Source: Garcia nutans
Taxonomy: Eukaryota > Streptophyta > Magnoliopsida > Malpighiales > Euphorbiaceae
Direction: 5' to 3'
NCBI GenBank assembly: GCA_947685225.1
Contig: CANTUV010000022.1
Location: 8,350,501 to 8,414,500, forward strand
DNA: 64,000 nt
Position 1 is the first letter of the stretch. Each line of letters begins with the position of its first letter. The notes below the pieces were generated by a model. The model was not told the origin of the DNA and searched no databases. It saw nothing but the letters and a program-made list of their open reading frames with translations. Of this stretch, positions 11,031 to 24,431 are shown one piece after another. Both the position numbers and the translations under genes were made by a program.

Positions 11031-11266
11031 TATATATATATATATATTAAGTTCAATCAGGTGCGGGCAATCTCATTTTAACTATGATACATCATTTTTC
11101 TTAAATTTTTTATTCTAATTCAGTTTTTAGTCCCGTAAAATCATAAAAATAATTTCTTTAGTAAATTTTTAAGACCCACTATTCATATTTCAAATTTCTC
11201 ATTACTATACACAATTCAATATTAATATTTATTAGAAAATCACTATTTAAAATTTTAAACATTACA
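9058..11266 (-). mobile_element. Solo LTR of a gypsy-type retrotransposon
   Basis: Starts TGTAACACCCC and ends AAACATTACA, with the perfect 5-bp duplication CTATC at 9053-9057 and 11267-11271. No internal coding region or second LTR copy is present, so it is best read as a solo LTR left by LTR-LTR recombination. Orientation is inferred from motif order shared with other gypsy LTRs here. Degenerate '.cggctgtggcat' words (10140-10250) and a (CA)n(TA)n tract (about 10996-11047) lie inside. Confidence 0.85.
10996..11047. repeat. (CA)n(TA)n microsatellite
   Basis: Alternating CA then TA dinucleotides inside the solo LTR. Confidence 0.9.
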
Positions 11267-11649
11267 CTATCGATAATACCAATCAATTTTCCATTAATGA
11301 TTCTAATGGGTCTGGATGAAAATTTATCAACAGAAAATTAGTTTACTTGCTAAAATCGACAACTCTTTCTATTGGTAGTTGGTGGAAAATTTTTTAATAT
11401 ACCAATAAATTGCTAATCTATCACTGACTTAAATTAATATCTTTTAAAAATAATATATTTATATTAAAATTATAATTACATAATGTTAATTTACATATTA
11501 AATTGAAATTTATTAATAAATAAAATGAAATTTAAAATTATATTAATAATGTAAACTAAAACAACATAATTAAATAAAATTCATCCAAATAAATAAAAAT
11601 GTATTGTTTTAGAAATACAAAAAACTAAAGAAAAAATAAAAAAAACCTA

Positions 11650-13215
11650 TGGAAAAGTAGAGGTGGCAATGGAGGCGGAGGCTGTTGTGGTGTAGTATCA
11701 AATTCACCTCCCTTCAAGTTATCCATAAACCTCTATAGCTGATGTTAGACTAACCTCTATACTTGCTCTTGCAACTCCTGCTGGTATCTTTACTCTTGTT
11801 TAGCTGCTGCCTGATCCCGTTTAGCTAAGTCTGTCTTTAATTGTTCGATCTCTTACCATAATGCAAACAAACTAGAAGATGATGAGGATGAAGCTGTCCT
11901 GATATACTAGGGCCTAAGTTTATACACTTTCTTCTTCTTCTCTCTCTAGCAATATATAAAAATAATGAAGACTCATCAATCGGGATTATCAGACTAAGAT
12001 GCCTACTCCTAGGATGCAATAAAATGATCATGCACTATACAAATACATCATTTTTTAATTTTTTCATATACTTAACTAATTTAAAATATAAAATTATAAT
12101 TACTTACATTTGCATATTTGGACCACCGATCAACTAATAATTTCCCGTTATGACCTTTCACGTACGTATGGAGGAAAAGCTCGTAACAGGTGGAGGCCGT
12201 CCTAAAATTGCCTCCCATTATTTGATATAAATTAGAAAAAAATTATTTAGTTTGGATAACTGATGAAAATATTATTTTATATATTAAAAAAAAACATAAT
12301 CATACTTACAAGTGCCTTATAATGTGATTTGCTGCCTTCACTATGTGGGTAGACCTGCATCATCTACAACACTGGAATGCTTATTTTCAGAGCCAGTGGT
12401 AGAACCTACCTACCCCTCGAGTGAAGTCCATCGTGCCAAAATATTAGCTCATAGTTCATCTTCAATGAAGGAAGGTTGCTTCCCCTTATCCTTTATTTCA
12501 TTCTCCTTATCCTATAAAGAATAACAACCTTCTTCATGAAGGAAATATGGACTAGGTTATCAATAGCCTAGTCCACCAAAAATATTTTTGCAAGTAAAAT
12601 AAGACAAATAATCAGTAGGATAGAATTATAAAATAAAGTAATATTTATTAAATATTTAACTATAAAACTTTTATTTACTTACCTAAAACTCCTCAAACTA
12701 GAAATCCTTTAAGTCTTTTGAGACGATCTTCTAGGTAACTCCTATAGACTCCATCTTCTCCATCATAATCTTCCTAATATACTGCGGGCAAGGCCTAGAT
12801 GGCTTAAGAATATGACCAAAAATGGAAAAGTAAATACATAATTTAATAAAAGATATATACTTTAATGAAAAATAAATTAATTTAAATAATGAAGAATATA
12901 TAATTATTTAATCTGACTAATGGACAATGACACAGTCCCAGCCCCCAATTTACCTGCAGTTGATGATACTATGCTAGCATCATATGTAGTTGTCTCAATA
13001 GGGGTTGAATCATTAGCATGAGGCGAATCCTCTGTGACCATATAATCATCAACAAGGTCTTCCAAATGGTGGTCATCAAGAGTACCTCATAACTATGGAG
13101 CTGTCCAGGAAGCAATACTCCTATCGTCATCACGAGCATTTTTCATAGAGATAGATATACCATTGATCGATCGTCCACTAGAGCCTCGACCTTTGGCTAA
13201 TTGGCCACTATGATA
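11650..13215 (-). pseudogene. CACTA TNP1-like second-gene remnant
   Basis: Minus-strand remnant in pieces. From the upstream side: a stretch beginning at an ATG near 13212, rich in Ser/Asp/Thr (13215-12930); a part with PQYIRKIMMEKMES (about 12780); and a C-terminal Gln/Glu-rich coiled-coil region with LAKRDQAAAKQE-like words near 11830, ending in a poly-proline motif. This matches the layout of the smaller, DNA-binding En/Spm-type protein that accompanies TNP2. Several in-frame stops and intron-like gaps break it. It lies directly downstream of the TNP2 remnant on the same strand. Confidence 0.6.
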
Positions 13216-13319
13216 CATATCTAAAAAAATATTAATTGAACAAATTAATTAATTTACTACACTAAACTATTATATAGAATATTTTAAAAAATGATGCCTA
13301 ATTATAATTTGCATTAATT

Positions 13320-15075
13320 GATTTCATCTTCGGACTCTTCAAATTCTAATTTAATTATTAATTCATTCAATTCAAATTCTATATCTCCAGTATCAATGTC
13401 CATAATTGTCTAGCTGGATCATTTAAAGAACCCAGATCATCGTCAAATATCCTAACCGCCTCTTGTATATTTTCAGAACTATCTTCCTGACAGACTTATT
13501 TTCTTTCATTGTTGTTTGTAGATAATTCAGGCAAATCAATTCTTGACCTAGCATTTATTTTGCAGATCGATAACCAATCATCAGTGTCACATCTCATGCT
13601 TGGGTAACGGACATAATACGCTCATGCAACTTGACTAGAGAGAATAAATAGTTCATATTTGATATATGTTCATCTTTTGTGTACATCAACCAGATTATAA
13701 CGTGGATGAGCTTTTGTCTACTTTATTGGACCATACCAATCATACTTAAATAACACTAACCTCTTAATTGGTAGAGTTAGATATTCAACCTTTACAATAT
13801 TTATTAATCGACCATAAAAATCATAAGAGTTTTCATTATAGTTTGACTCCTTTATATAAATTTCACTATTCATGATAAATCTTATTGTGCAATGAGATTT
13901 TGTGTGAAATTTGTAACAGTTGACAAAATATATGTTATAACATCCAACAATTGGTAACTAGGCCCTTCACTAGATACTTTAGACATTAGTATAGATCATA
14001 TCAGAAGGATGGCATATGACTGTATCTTCCTGTATATAATCCCAACCTCATATTTCGACAAACAGATACAAACTCTGGATATGTTTGATTAAAATACTTC
14101 CATGCCTCTGAATTAACTAGATAACACATGACTCCATCTTCCCATTCATGGTCAAAATGCCATCTCATGTGCCATGCGGTAGCATTTAAAATGTATAATC
14201 TTTACAATCTATGTGTCAGTGGAAAATAATACAACTTTTTAACTGGCACGAACTTTTGTCTTCCTATAATTCAAATTTCTTTGAATCTTAGTTCAGAATA
14301 GGTTTTACATATTTTGTATCGCTTATCATCACCCCAGTATATCATACAACTATTCTCACAACAATCAATAATTTTCAAAGTCAATCCAAGACCATTAACT
14401 ATTTTAGGGTTTGGTAAAACTATCATATATTTTATTATTCTCTGGTAAGATTTCCTTAATAAATTAGATCCATTGATCAAATATCTTTTTTGACATATGC
14501 TGCTTGGACTTCATATTCAAATAGTCTGCCATAGCTAATAGTAGAGTATTTCTTTGATAACCGGGCCATAACTTGGTATCCAAAAAGTTTAACAAATTAT
14601 AAAATTGTTAAGCTCTTGGTTCAGAGCCTCATCTGGTTCTTGCTGGCTAATACTAGGTTTAGCTTTAAAATTATCTACCACCTTTCATCAAACACATTAG
14701 GCTCAGTAGCATCATATATTATTTGCAAATACAAATTTTCAAAACCAGCATCAAATGGCATGTGTTCTGGTGGATTTAGTGCTATAATAAATAATAAAAA
14801 ATTTCTTCACCATACCTATTCCGAATAAAAGAATCTAGTGCAAAGCCATATTTGAGTAGATGAAACTTCACATTAGCAACTTTTCAAAAAAATTTATGAT
14901 AATATTTGTGGCATGGACAATGAATCTTATTACCTTGCATATATCTACTCTGCGAATTAGCAAATCTAATGAGCTCTTCAACCCCATGGACAAATATCAT
15001 ACTAATAATTCGATAAGGATTGAGCCTTTGGTGCGTCTAAGCATGATTTGTGTTCATTTTTCCTATATGTAAAAC
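13320..15075 (-). pseudogene. CACTA TNP2 transposase, decayed
   Basis: Minus-strand remnant of the large CACTA transposase. The N-terminal transposase-associated zinc module is near 15030-14830 (GVEELIRFANSQSRYMQGNK, then HCPCHK). The Transposase_21 region lies at about 14620-13980, with IDCCENSCMIYW near 14350 and WHFDHEWEDGVMCY near 14130. The DUF4216-like C-terminal part is at about 13870-13590 (YDFYGRLINIVKVEYL; WLSICKINARSRIDLPE). Multiple stops and frame changes are present. Family and order of domains are clear; activity is excluded. Confidence 0.85.
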
Positions 15076-15229
15076 AATGAATGAATTTTTGTAATTAGTT
15101 AGTTATATTATATCTCTTTATTTTGTCTTTCTAAAGGGTAGGGACCTAACCCGTCTAGAAACATGATATATATTTTAATTAATAGATATACAATAGTTGT
15201 TATAAATTATTTATTAGGTTGCTAATTTT

Positions 15230-15834
15230 ATAATTAATAGGCTTATACTATTTTTAATTTTTAATTTTTCTTATTAAGTTTATTATATATGTTTTGAATT
15301 TTCATATGCCTAAATATAAGTTTTTTGATATTTAAATTATTTCCTATGTCGATATTTTTATAACTAATAGGCTTATTTATAATTTATAATGTCTATTTTT
15401 TTCTTATTAAGATTATTATACATGTTAATTTTTATTCTCATAGACCTAAATATATGCTTTTTGAAATTTATTAGGTTTGTAATATGTAATTAATCTGAAT
15501 TATTTTATTATTGTCAATTATAATCTATATGAGCTTTGGCCCAAATATTTAGTATATTGATTAATGTAAATTATTTGTATTAATAATTTTAATTATATAT
15601 GAAATTATATCCAAAATTTTTTATAATTGTCTAAATGGGCTTTCGCCTAATTATATAGTGAATTAATTTAATTCTTATTTATTAAATTTAAATTTAAATT
15701 TTATTTTTTATTTTTAATTACATAAGAGTTAATATAAAAATCTATATTATATTCCAAATGGGCAATGACCCAATTTTCTAATGAATTATTTTAATTTTTA
15801 TCTCATAAATTTAAAATTTAGTAGATGGAGTTGT
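15230..15834. repeat. Degenerate ~110-135 bp tandem repeats in CACTA
   Basis: A ~130-bp duplication with 'aataggctta' near 15235 and 15365 is followed by recurring palindromic words such as 'gagctttggcccaa' (15532), 'gggctttcgcctaa' (15637) and 'gggcaatgacccaa' (15760). A further copy ('gagctttggtccaa') sits at 22383 after the Q2 and copia insertions, which shows that the array was interrupted. Confidence 0.65.
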
Positions 15835-16715
15835 TTTTTAAAAGGGACATTTATATAGCTATCGAAAAAAATAACTTTTATTCCAAAAATATTATAAAAA
15901 CTAAAAATATTTATATTTAAAAAAATAGTACAAAATTTCAAAAATACTTCATTTCTCACTAAACAAAAGTTTTCTTTCAAAAATACCTTTTTCCTCACAA
16001 CAATTAATGTTTCACTTCAAACTTTTATTTTTTCAAACTTTACTATTAAATAAAAATATTCTAATAAAATAATAAAAATTGATATTTTAAATTATTTTTT
16101 ATCATATAAAAATTATAATTTTCGTAAAGGAAAAAAATTAATTTTAATTATAAAAAACAAATAACACTAAAAAAATATAAAAAGGTAAAATATAAAAAAT
16201 ATATTAATAAAAATCATTAAATTTATTTTTAAATTAATTTATATATTATAGACATGAAAAAAAAAAATAAACACAATTTTGTTATCTAAATATTATATAG
16301 ACATTTGGTAGATGTTTTGTGTATGTTTCATGAATGTTGTAGATATTTTATAAATATTATGTACTTATTATATATTTATTATCTAAATTATGTGTATTTT
16401 ATATAAAAGTTATTGAATGTTATGTGAATATTGTGAGACTTAAACAAATATTAAAAATATTATATAGATATATTGTAAATGTGTTACAAATATATTGTAA
16501 ATGTTATAGATGTAGTTTGTATTATTGAGTATGTATTTTATATGTATTGTATATATATATATATATTTATGTGTATATTAAAAGTATAACATTAAAAAAG
16601 TTTTTTAAATAAAAAATATAAATTAAAAAATTAAAAAAAATTAAAAATAAAAAATTAGAAAAACTAGAAAAAAAGAACTCTTTTAACATAAAAATATAAA
16701 TAAAAATTGCATTTC

Positions 16716-16945
16716 TATTAAATAATATGTGAATGACTACTTAATTGGATTAATCTTATCCTATCAGGATTATGATTAACTTTATCCTATTCAGATTAGG
16801 ATTAACTTCATAGTCTTTTGTTTTTATTAAAAGTCTAATTACATTACTATATATACATCATTATGAGTGATATATTTGAGATAATTCATAATAAAGAGAT
16901 TTTTCAGATTTCTCACGATATATCTTCTCTCTTATTTTATTTACA
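16716..16945 (+). repeat. Old copia 5' LTR
   Basis: Pairs with 22089-22322 over its whole length, with many substitutions. Shared marks include 'gactacttaatt', 'attaatcttatcctatcag' and 'gagataattcataataaaga'. Confidence 0.85.
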
Positions 16946-17949
16946 TCACGTTATCAACACGATAGTCTCTCCAAATTATAATATTCAACAATGGCTACTT
17001 CATCTTTGAATAGTATGTCAATTAATTCATTCATTTTTAAGGTATTTTGAATTCAATTAAATAGGATATTATGTTCTTTTCCGCATTAAAATTTCTTACA
17101 GTTGGTATCAGAGCATAATTGAAATCGAATATTTTAGAATTATAGTTTTACATAATATTTATTAATCTGTAATTTTTTGTAAACGAATTTATGCACAAAC
17201 ATAATGAACATTTTGTGGCTTCGCTTTGCACATTACCCTTGACCAATTACTGGAAACGAATTTATTGTTATTACTGGACTCAAGGCCACATATTTTATAT
17301 GTACATATATGTTGTGCTTGCACAATAATACATTCATTATTATTTTATTTCAAATTTTGTGGTTTTTGATTATTGTAAAAATAAATACTTATATGAACTT
17401 TTGTAGCATCAATTTGTGTGTTTTTTCTTTGTTAATTGGTTGCCAACGTTTTTGTTAATGTTGGATACATAAATATATATATATATATATATAAATATAA
17501 CATTTAAAGTATCACTTTAATATATATATATTAATGTATATTTTAAGTTATATATATATTTTTAAGAAAAAAAATATTATGAATTTTTTTTTGTTTAATA
17601 TATATCTCTTGTATAAAGAGTTGTTCTGTTATAGTAAATAATACATATTTTGTTAATATGTTTGCAAGGATATATGTACTGTTGTTCTATTATTTGTCAG
17701 TTTTAAGTATTATATATACATGGAAACAATTGATATTTGTACATATTTTTTACTTGAATTCATGAACATGGTGTAAATTTTTTATGCCAATTAATCAATG
17801 AATTTAAACTTAATTTCATGTGTGTGTATATATATATATGCATTTCGTGATTTTTTATTCAAGTTCTTAATAAAACTTGAATTTATTATTCTTGATATTT
17901 TTTGAAGAAATTATCTGTTAAGGATACTTAATAATAAGATTCACCTTGA

Positions 17950-20900
17950 TATTGTGAATCTTAGAGATACTATGAAAAGAAAATCAAACATCCTCGCAGG
18001 ATCGCTTAGAAGTAATAATTTTTCTTTTGATTACTCAAATGAGAAATTAAAAATTGATTATCTCATTATTAATTATTACAGTCTTTTGATGAATATTAAA
18101 TTTTTTATGCCTCAAATATGCTTCTGTAGTAGCTATATTGAGAGCAAAGAATTACAAAATATTTTGAACTAATTTTTTTATTTGCATGTAGCTAAATAAA
18201 ATTTTTAGCTTTTGATGAAAAATAATCAAACTCGTCCAGCTGACTTAACATCATTTCCTGAAGTGAATGTGATATCTTTTCAAGACTATAGACGAGAATC
18301 TTGATAAAAGGGTCTTGGTGAAATTTTTTTTTAAAAGCAAAAGTGCTAGCTTAATATAATTCCCTGAAGTGAATGTGATATTTTTTTAAAGATCATGGAT
18401 GAGATCTTGATGAAAATGTTATGATAATTTTTTTTCCCTAGCAATCTTGAAATTAAAAGTGCTAATTCTTATAATTACTCATGATCATAGAATATTTGTT
18501 ATAATTAACATTAACAAAAATTAATGTTAATAAGATATCTGGTTTTACAAATGTGGTTGAAGACTCTAGAAGTTTGCACCTTATATTCTGAATTTGAGCA
18601 AAATAATATTTCAATGATGCATTGTATTCAAATATATCTCGAAGAAATCTATTAAGTTTTAAAGAATATGTTGCAATGGATATTCTATTGAAACAAAGTG
18701 AAAGAGATATTAAATTTTTATGTGTTAACTCTATAAATTTGAGCCAGAAGTTCATATTAAAGAAATTTTAAATTTCTTAACTAGATTATATTTCATAAAA
18801 AATAAAGATGGCTGAGTTACACTATATGCGCCAGAAGTGCATAGATCCCAAAATTTTTATATTTTGGCATGATTATTTTGGCTATCTAGGTTCAAACATG
18901 ATGCGATGCATTGTTGAGAAGACAAATAGACATCCATTAAAAAAATTAAAAAATTCTTTTGTCTGATGATTACTTTTGTGCTTCTTGTGCTTAAGATAAA
19001 TTAATCATGAGACTTTCACCAACTATATTATATTTAAAGTCCCATGAATTTCTACAAAAATATATGAGAATATTTATGACACTATCCATCAATCTTGTAG
19101 ATTATTTAGATACTTTATGAATTTAATTAATGCTTCAACTAGATGGTTATATGTTTGTCTATTGTCAACTTCTAATATTACTTTTTGCTAAATTCGTTAC
19201 TCAAATTATAAAGTTAAGGTCAGTAATTCTTGATTATCATATCAAGATAATTTTTTAGATAATTCATATGAGTTCACTTGAAAAGTATTTTATGATTATA
19301 TTACCAATGAATATTTTATTGCATATATTCATACTCGATATGATTTAGTTGATTTATTATCAATTATTATTCTTATACTTATGAAATCAAAATTTTCAAT
19401 ATACGCTTGGATACATGTTATTGTTTATATTGCATCTTTAATTTATATTTGACTGTCTGCATATCATAAATTTTTTATTTGCAACTTGTGTTTCTCTGAA
19501 TTAATGTCTTATTTAAAATTTGCGATATTAAAATTTTTTATTGCAGTGTATATATTCTTATTGAATCCCCTTAAAGAAATAAAATGGATTATCAATATTA
19601 TTTTAATATCCATATAGGTTTTGATTGTCTACATTAGATATTATAGACCTTTACTGATAAATTTTTCAGAGCAAAAATTTTAGTGAGCTGGTTTTCACCC
19701 CATTAGGGAAAGATAAAAGTAAAGGGCCAAAAGTACAATAGATTAGTTGGAATACACTGACTTTATCCAATCTTGATATATGCACAAATCAATGTGAACT
19801 AAAAGTTTAAAAACTAATTCGTTTGCATAATGTTGCAAATCAGTTATCATATATATTTATAAATATCCAGTAGATGTTCAAATCACATATTTCAGCTGCT
19901 AATACTCTTGCTCGATTGATTGTCCCTATAAGACATCTTATTAGTGTGACAGCTAATAGATATAATATACGCGTGAAGCGTAGTATACTGCTTTATTCAA
20001 AATATTAAATTTTGAGATAAGGAAAAATGAATAATTTCAAAATGACACTCCTGAAGAGGTCAAAAATAACATAAGTCAATAACTATATATTTATAGAAAA
20101 GTAACTCTCGAAGTAGTTCCGATACCGAAAAATTATGAGATCTTATTAAAATCTAAAAATATGTGAAAAAGAGATGAAATTATTATTGATAATATGTTTG
20201 CATATGTTGCTATTGAAATTATCAAAATATGCTTTAGTCTCAAAATATTTAAAATTATCGACATCGAAATGATTGGCCAAAATAAAAAGTAATCAAGACC
20301 GAGCTAGATTCATTTGCTAAACATATAATATTTGGATTAGTAGTCCAGACATCAGAAGATGTCATACCCATGGGTATTATATGTAAAAGAAAAAAAAATC
20401 ATATGAGATTATGAAAAAGCACATTTCCTCTATTATGAATGCAATTACTCTTAAAATTAGTTTTGCAGACCCCTGAAGGGCTAGACATTATATTATAATA
20501 ATTTGCTCATATAACTCTTAAGAGAAATGAGTTAAATAAAATTATGATATACAAGGCACAACTCGTGGTATAAAAATTCTCACAAAGTTCTTGTATAAAT
20601 TATGATGAGACATATTATCTTATGTAAAATTTATTAGATTTTTTATCTGTTTGATAGCCTTTGAAAGGTTTGACATATATTTGATTGATGTTGTGACAGT
20701 TTACTTATATAGTTCATTAGATAATGATATATATATGAAAATTCCTAAAGGATTCAAGATGTCTGAAACATCAAGATGCCTGAAACATATAATATCTTAA
20801 TAAATATACTATATTGAATTTAAAGATTCTCATATAAGCTAGGTGGATATGGTATAGTCGCCTATTTGAATAATTAGAGAAAATGGATATGAAAATAATT

Positions 20901-21930
20901 TCATTTGCCCATGTATTTTTATCTAGAAGATAAATATATAATTTATCATAGTTATAGTTTATATTAATGATTTAAATATAGTAAGAACTCCAGAAGAGAT
21001 CTCAATTACTGCATACTATTAGCAAGGAAATTTGAAATGAAAGTTCTTGGAAGAACGTAATTTTATCTTGAATTTCAAGTTGAGTATTTGTCAAATAAAA
21101 TTTTTGTCCATCAAACATTATATATCAAACTTGAAATAATTTTATATGAATAAATCTTATTCATTAAGCACTCAAATGGTTGTTTATTCCCTTAATGTAA
21201 AAAGAGATCTCTTCAGCCCCTGGGCAGATAATGAAGAGATTCTTGGTCCTGAAGTACCATATCTCAGTGCAATAGGGACATTTTTATATCTTGCTAACAA
21301 TACAAGACCAGATATTACTTTTGCAGTTAACTTGCTTGTAAGGTTTAGTTCAGCTCCTACTAGAAGACATTGGAATGGAGTAAAACATGTTCTACTCTAT
21401 CTACGTGGCATATCCAATATGGATTTAATTTTTTTTTGAAAGGAATAAAATATGAATTGGCAGGATATGCTGATGTTGTATATCTTTCTTATCCTCATAA
21501 AGCTCGGTCCCAAACATGTTATATCTTCACATGTAATAATACTACTATTTCATGACGATATATAAAATAAACATTCATTGCTACTTCATCAAATCATTTA
21601 GAGTTATTAACTATTCATAAAGCTAGTTGTGAATGTGTATGGTTGAGAAGCTTAATTGAACATATTAGAGGAATACATTGATTACCTATTGAAAAAAACC
21701 AGCCAATAATATTATATGAAGATAATGCAGCATGTATTGTATAAATCAAGGAAGGCTAAATAAAAGGTGATAGAACTAAACATATATCACCAAAGTTCTT
21801 TTATACTCATAAACTCATAAAGAAAGGAAAAGTAGATATTTGTAAAGTTCATTCAAGTGATAATCTAGCAGATTTGTTTACAAAAGCATTATCGACATTA
21901 ATTTTTAAAAATATGTACACAATATTGGTA
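17950..21930 (+). pseudogene. Decayed copia gag-pol
   Basis: Short in-frame islands in order. A gag-like LRDTMKRKSNILAG lies near 17960; an integrase zinc-region remnant with HDYFGYLGSNMM near 18870; a reverse-transcriptase end with PYLSAIGTFLYLANNTRPDI near 21260 (longest open stretch 21146-21439); RNase H words near 21600-21880 (ECVWLRSLIEHIRG, ADLFTKALST). Stops and shifts occur throughout, so no product is expected. The family resembles widespread plant copia polyproteins. Confidence 0.85.
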
Positions 21931-22088
21931 TGCATTCAGTTAAAATATGTCTTAGTCAGTTATATTTTTGAGGAAAAGTTACTTATGAATATTGTGCTCT
22001 TTTTCCTTCGCTAAGTTTTTATCCCATTGAGTTTTTTTAGCAAGATTTTAACGAGGCATATTTATAAGGATAGTCATTCAAGAAAAAA

Positions 22089-22322
22089 TGTTAAATAATA
22101 TATGGATGACTACTTAATTAGATTAATCTTATCCTATCAGAATTATGATTAACTTTATCCTATTCAGATTAGAATTAACTTCATAGTATTTTATTCTTAT
22201 CAAAAGTTTATTTACACCACTATATATACCCAATTATGGGTGATATATTTGAGATAATTCATAATAAAGAGATTTTTTAGATTTCTTATTCTCGTTATAT
22301 TTTCTTTCTTATTTTATTTACG
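22089..22322 (+). repeat. Old copia 3' LTR
   Basis: Downstream partner of 16716-16945, starting TGTTAAATAATATATGG. The final CA appears as CG here. Confidence 0.8.
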
Positions 22323-22439
22323 ATAATATTTTTGAAAAGTGAAACTTTGAGTGCATATACAATGTAAATTTCTCTTTTTAATATGAGCTTTGGTCCAATT
22401 TATATATTTTATCAATTAAAAATTTAAAATTTATTACCA

Positions 22440-23420
22440 ATAATTAAAAAAATTATTGAATTTAAATAGCCAAATCAAGACATAAACTAACTATGAATTA
22501 ATTTACTTTCTGATTAAAAAATTAAAAATTACAAAAAATGAATTAAAAATTACAAAAAATTTTGGACTAAACATTAATTAACATAAACTTTATATAAAGA
22601 TTACGGAAAATTAATTATTGTATTTAAATTAAAAAATCAATATATAAATTAACTATAAACTAATTTAATTTTGGACTAAAAAATTACAAATTATAGAAAA
22701 TTAATTAAAATTTACAAAAAAAATTTGGAATAAACATTAATTAGCATAAACTTTATTTAAAAATTATAGAAAATTAATTAAAATTAAAAATTAAACCCTA
22801 AGATATTTTAGACAATTATAAATTTTAAACCTAAACTTTAAAAATTACAAAATATTATTTGCAAATTACAACAAAAATTTTACAATCAATAAATACAAAA
22901 ATTTCACAATCTATAATTACAAAAATTAAAAAAAAAACTACAACAATTAATAACAACAACATATTTTACAACAGCATTTTCGACCAAATATACACAAACA
23001 AAAATATCAAATAATAATAATAATAATAATAACAACAACACCATCTTACAAATTATTCACAACATACAATAATTCATAACAACATAAAATCAGAACACAA
23101 GAAAATTCACAAACATTTTCCGCCGAAATTATTATAATGCAAAAAAAAAAAACTACTTGCAATGGAATTACAAAATCAAAAAATACGTCAAAGCTAAAAA
23201 AATATTATCTACGACAACGGAAATGAAAAAAATGAAAAACTATAAATATAAATGAAGAAAAAAAAAGAAAATTTTTACAATTTACTAGTTATCAATGCTT
23301 TAATCTGTCACTGTCTCCATCGCCGATGAAGAAAATTAAGGTAGAGAGAGAGAGAGAGAGAAATCTGACAATTGGTGGGAGGGGGGTAGGGAAGAAGAGA
23401 GGAATTTTATATATCAGGTT
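22440..23420. other. AT-rich CACTA interior without genes
   Basis: Long A-rich stretches with repeated 'aaattacaaaaaa' words, a short (TAA)n tract near 23015-23035 and a (GA)n tract at 23342-23362. Nothing coding is recognised. Confidence 0.6.
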
Positions 23421-24431
23421 TGAAATTAATCGAAAGCCACTTATGTCTCTCAGTAACATACCAATCATAATTAACTTATGTTGGCAAACATTATGACTTT
23501 ACTTCTTAAGGTTTTATTAAGTACCAAGAGAAAGTCAAGTTCTGTCGGTAATTGGAATAACTTTCCCTAGAGACAGTCTTCGATCGGAAACGAACTTAAT
23601 ATTATTTAAAAGAGGTAACAATTTATTTTCATTTACTGAGCGACAAAACACAACTCTCTGTAAACCTTATGACTTTCCAAATTAGATTTTATAAGACTTA
23701 TTGAAAGAAGATAATGATCTCTCGGTAAATAAAAAGACTTTTCAAATTAGAATTTTCTCTTTACCGAGAGAAGGGAGAAAAATGATATTTCTCTCGTTGA
23801 TGAAATTTAATAATATTTAAAAAATATACCTATTCATTTTTATTTATTGAGAGAAATAACAAAGCCCTCAATGGTATCTAGAGAAGACATTGTAAATGAA
23901 AAGACTTTTTAAATTAAGATTTTCCCTATCGAGAGGTGAAGAAATTTAATAATTTTTAAAAGAGGCACCTTTTCATTTTTATTTACTGAGATAAATCATA
24001 AATCCCTCAGTAGTACTGAGAAAAGACATTAACCTCTTAGTAAATGAACAAAATTTTCTAATTAGGTTTTTTAAATGAACAAACTTTTCAAATTAGGGTT
24101 TCTCTTTATCAAGAGAAAGAATATTTCTCAGTGAAAAAAATTAATAACTTTTAAAAAACTTGCCTTTTCACTTTTATTTACAGAGAGAACGTTCAGAGCT
24201 TGGCAAATTCTTAATAACTTTAGTTGGTATGCCGTGAAAATATTTTATTAGTGTCAATTTACCGATATCCTTTCCGTTAATAAAATTTTTATTTCATAAA
24301 CGGTCAGTATTCTTTTGATATATTTTTAAAATATTTAAAATATTTCTTCTCTCGGTATTCAATCAATAATTAAGGATATAAGATTGTCTCTCTATAACTT
24401 TCTGTTGGTAATTCGACAAGTTCTTGTAGTG
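23421..24431. repeat. CACTA right subterminal repeat zone
   Basis: Recurrent modules of about 100-130 bp contain 'taccgagagaag', 'ctcggtaaat', 'gacttttcaaattag' and 'tttcatttttatttactgag', ending at the terminal repeat at 24431. This is the right-end equivalent of the left subterminal zone. Confidence 0.7.

Larger units (their letters stand above)
16716..22322 (+). mobile_element. Old decayed Ty1/copia retrotransposon
   Basis: Diverged LTR pair at 16716-16945 and 22089-22322, starting TATTAAAT and TGTTAAAT, both ending in 'tttattttatttac'. The interior is plus-strand and retains recognisable gag to RNase H similarity with many stops. No matching target duplication could be fixed. The strong LTR divergence shows it is much older than the copia at 1822-6520. 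Confidence 0.85.
15835..22375. repeat. Dispersed repeat Q2, split by a copia element
   Basis: 15835-16715 aligns with the two halves of Q1 (7240-7614 joined to 25059-25605) and preserves the empty target of Pack-MULE A near 16210. It continues after the copia element (22323 to about 22375). Q2 lies inside the CACTA tandem array. Confidence 0.6.
8584..24431 (-). mobile_element. 15.8-kb CACTA (En/Spm-type) transposon
   Basis: Left end CACTATAAGAA; the right end reverse-complements to CACTACAAGAA. Both sides carry the 3-bp duplication AGA (8581-8583 and 24432-24434). Both subterminal zones are rich in short motifs around 'tcggta/taccga', as expected for transposase-binding repeats of this superfamily. 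It contains decayed TNP2 and TNP1-like genes on the minus strand, and younger insertions: a solo LTR (9058-11266) and repeat Q2 with a copia element. Both genes carry stops, so it is not autonomous now. Confidence 0.9.

Noticed and set aside
17103..17114. TGGTATCAGAGC as the primer-binding site of the old copia element
   Set aside because: It lies about 160 bp downstream of the end of the LTR pair defined by the 3' copy, after a splice-acceptor-like 'ttcttacag'. It may be a leader feature or mean the LTR is longer, so I did not annotate it as the primer site.
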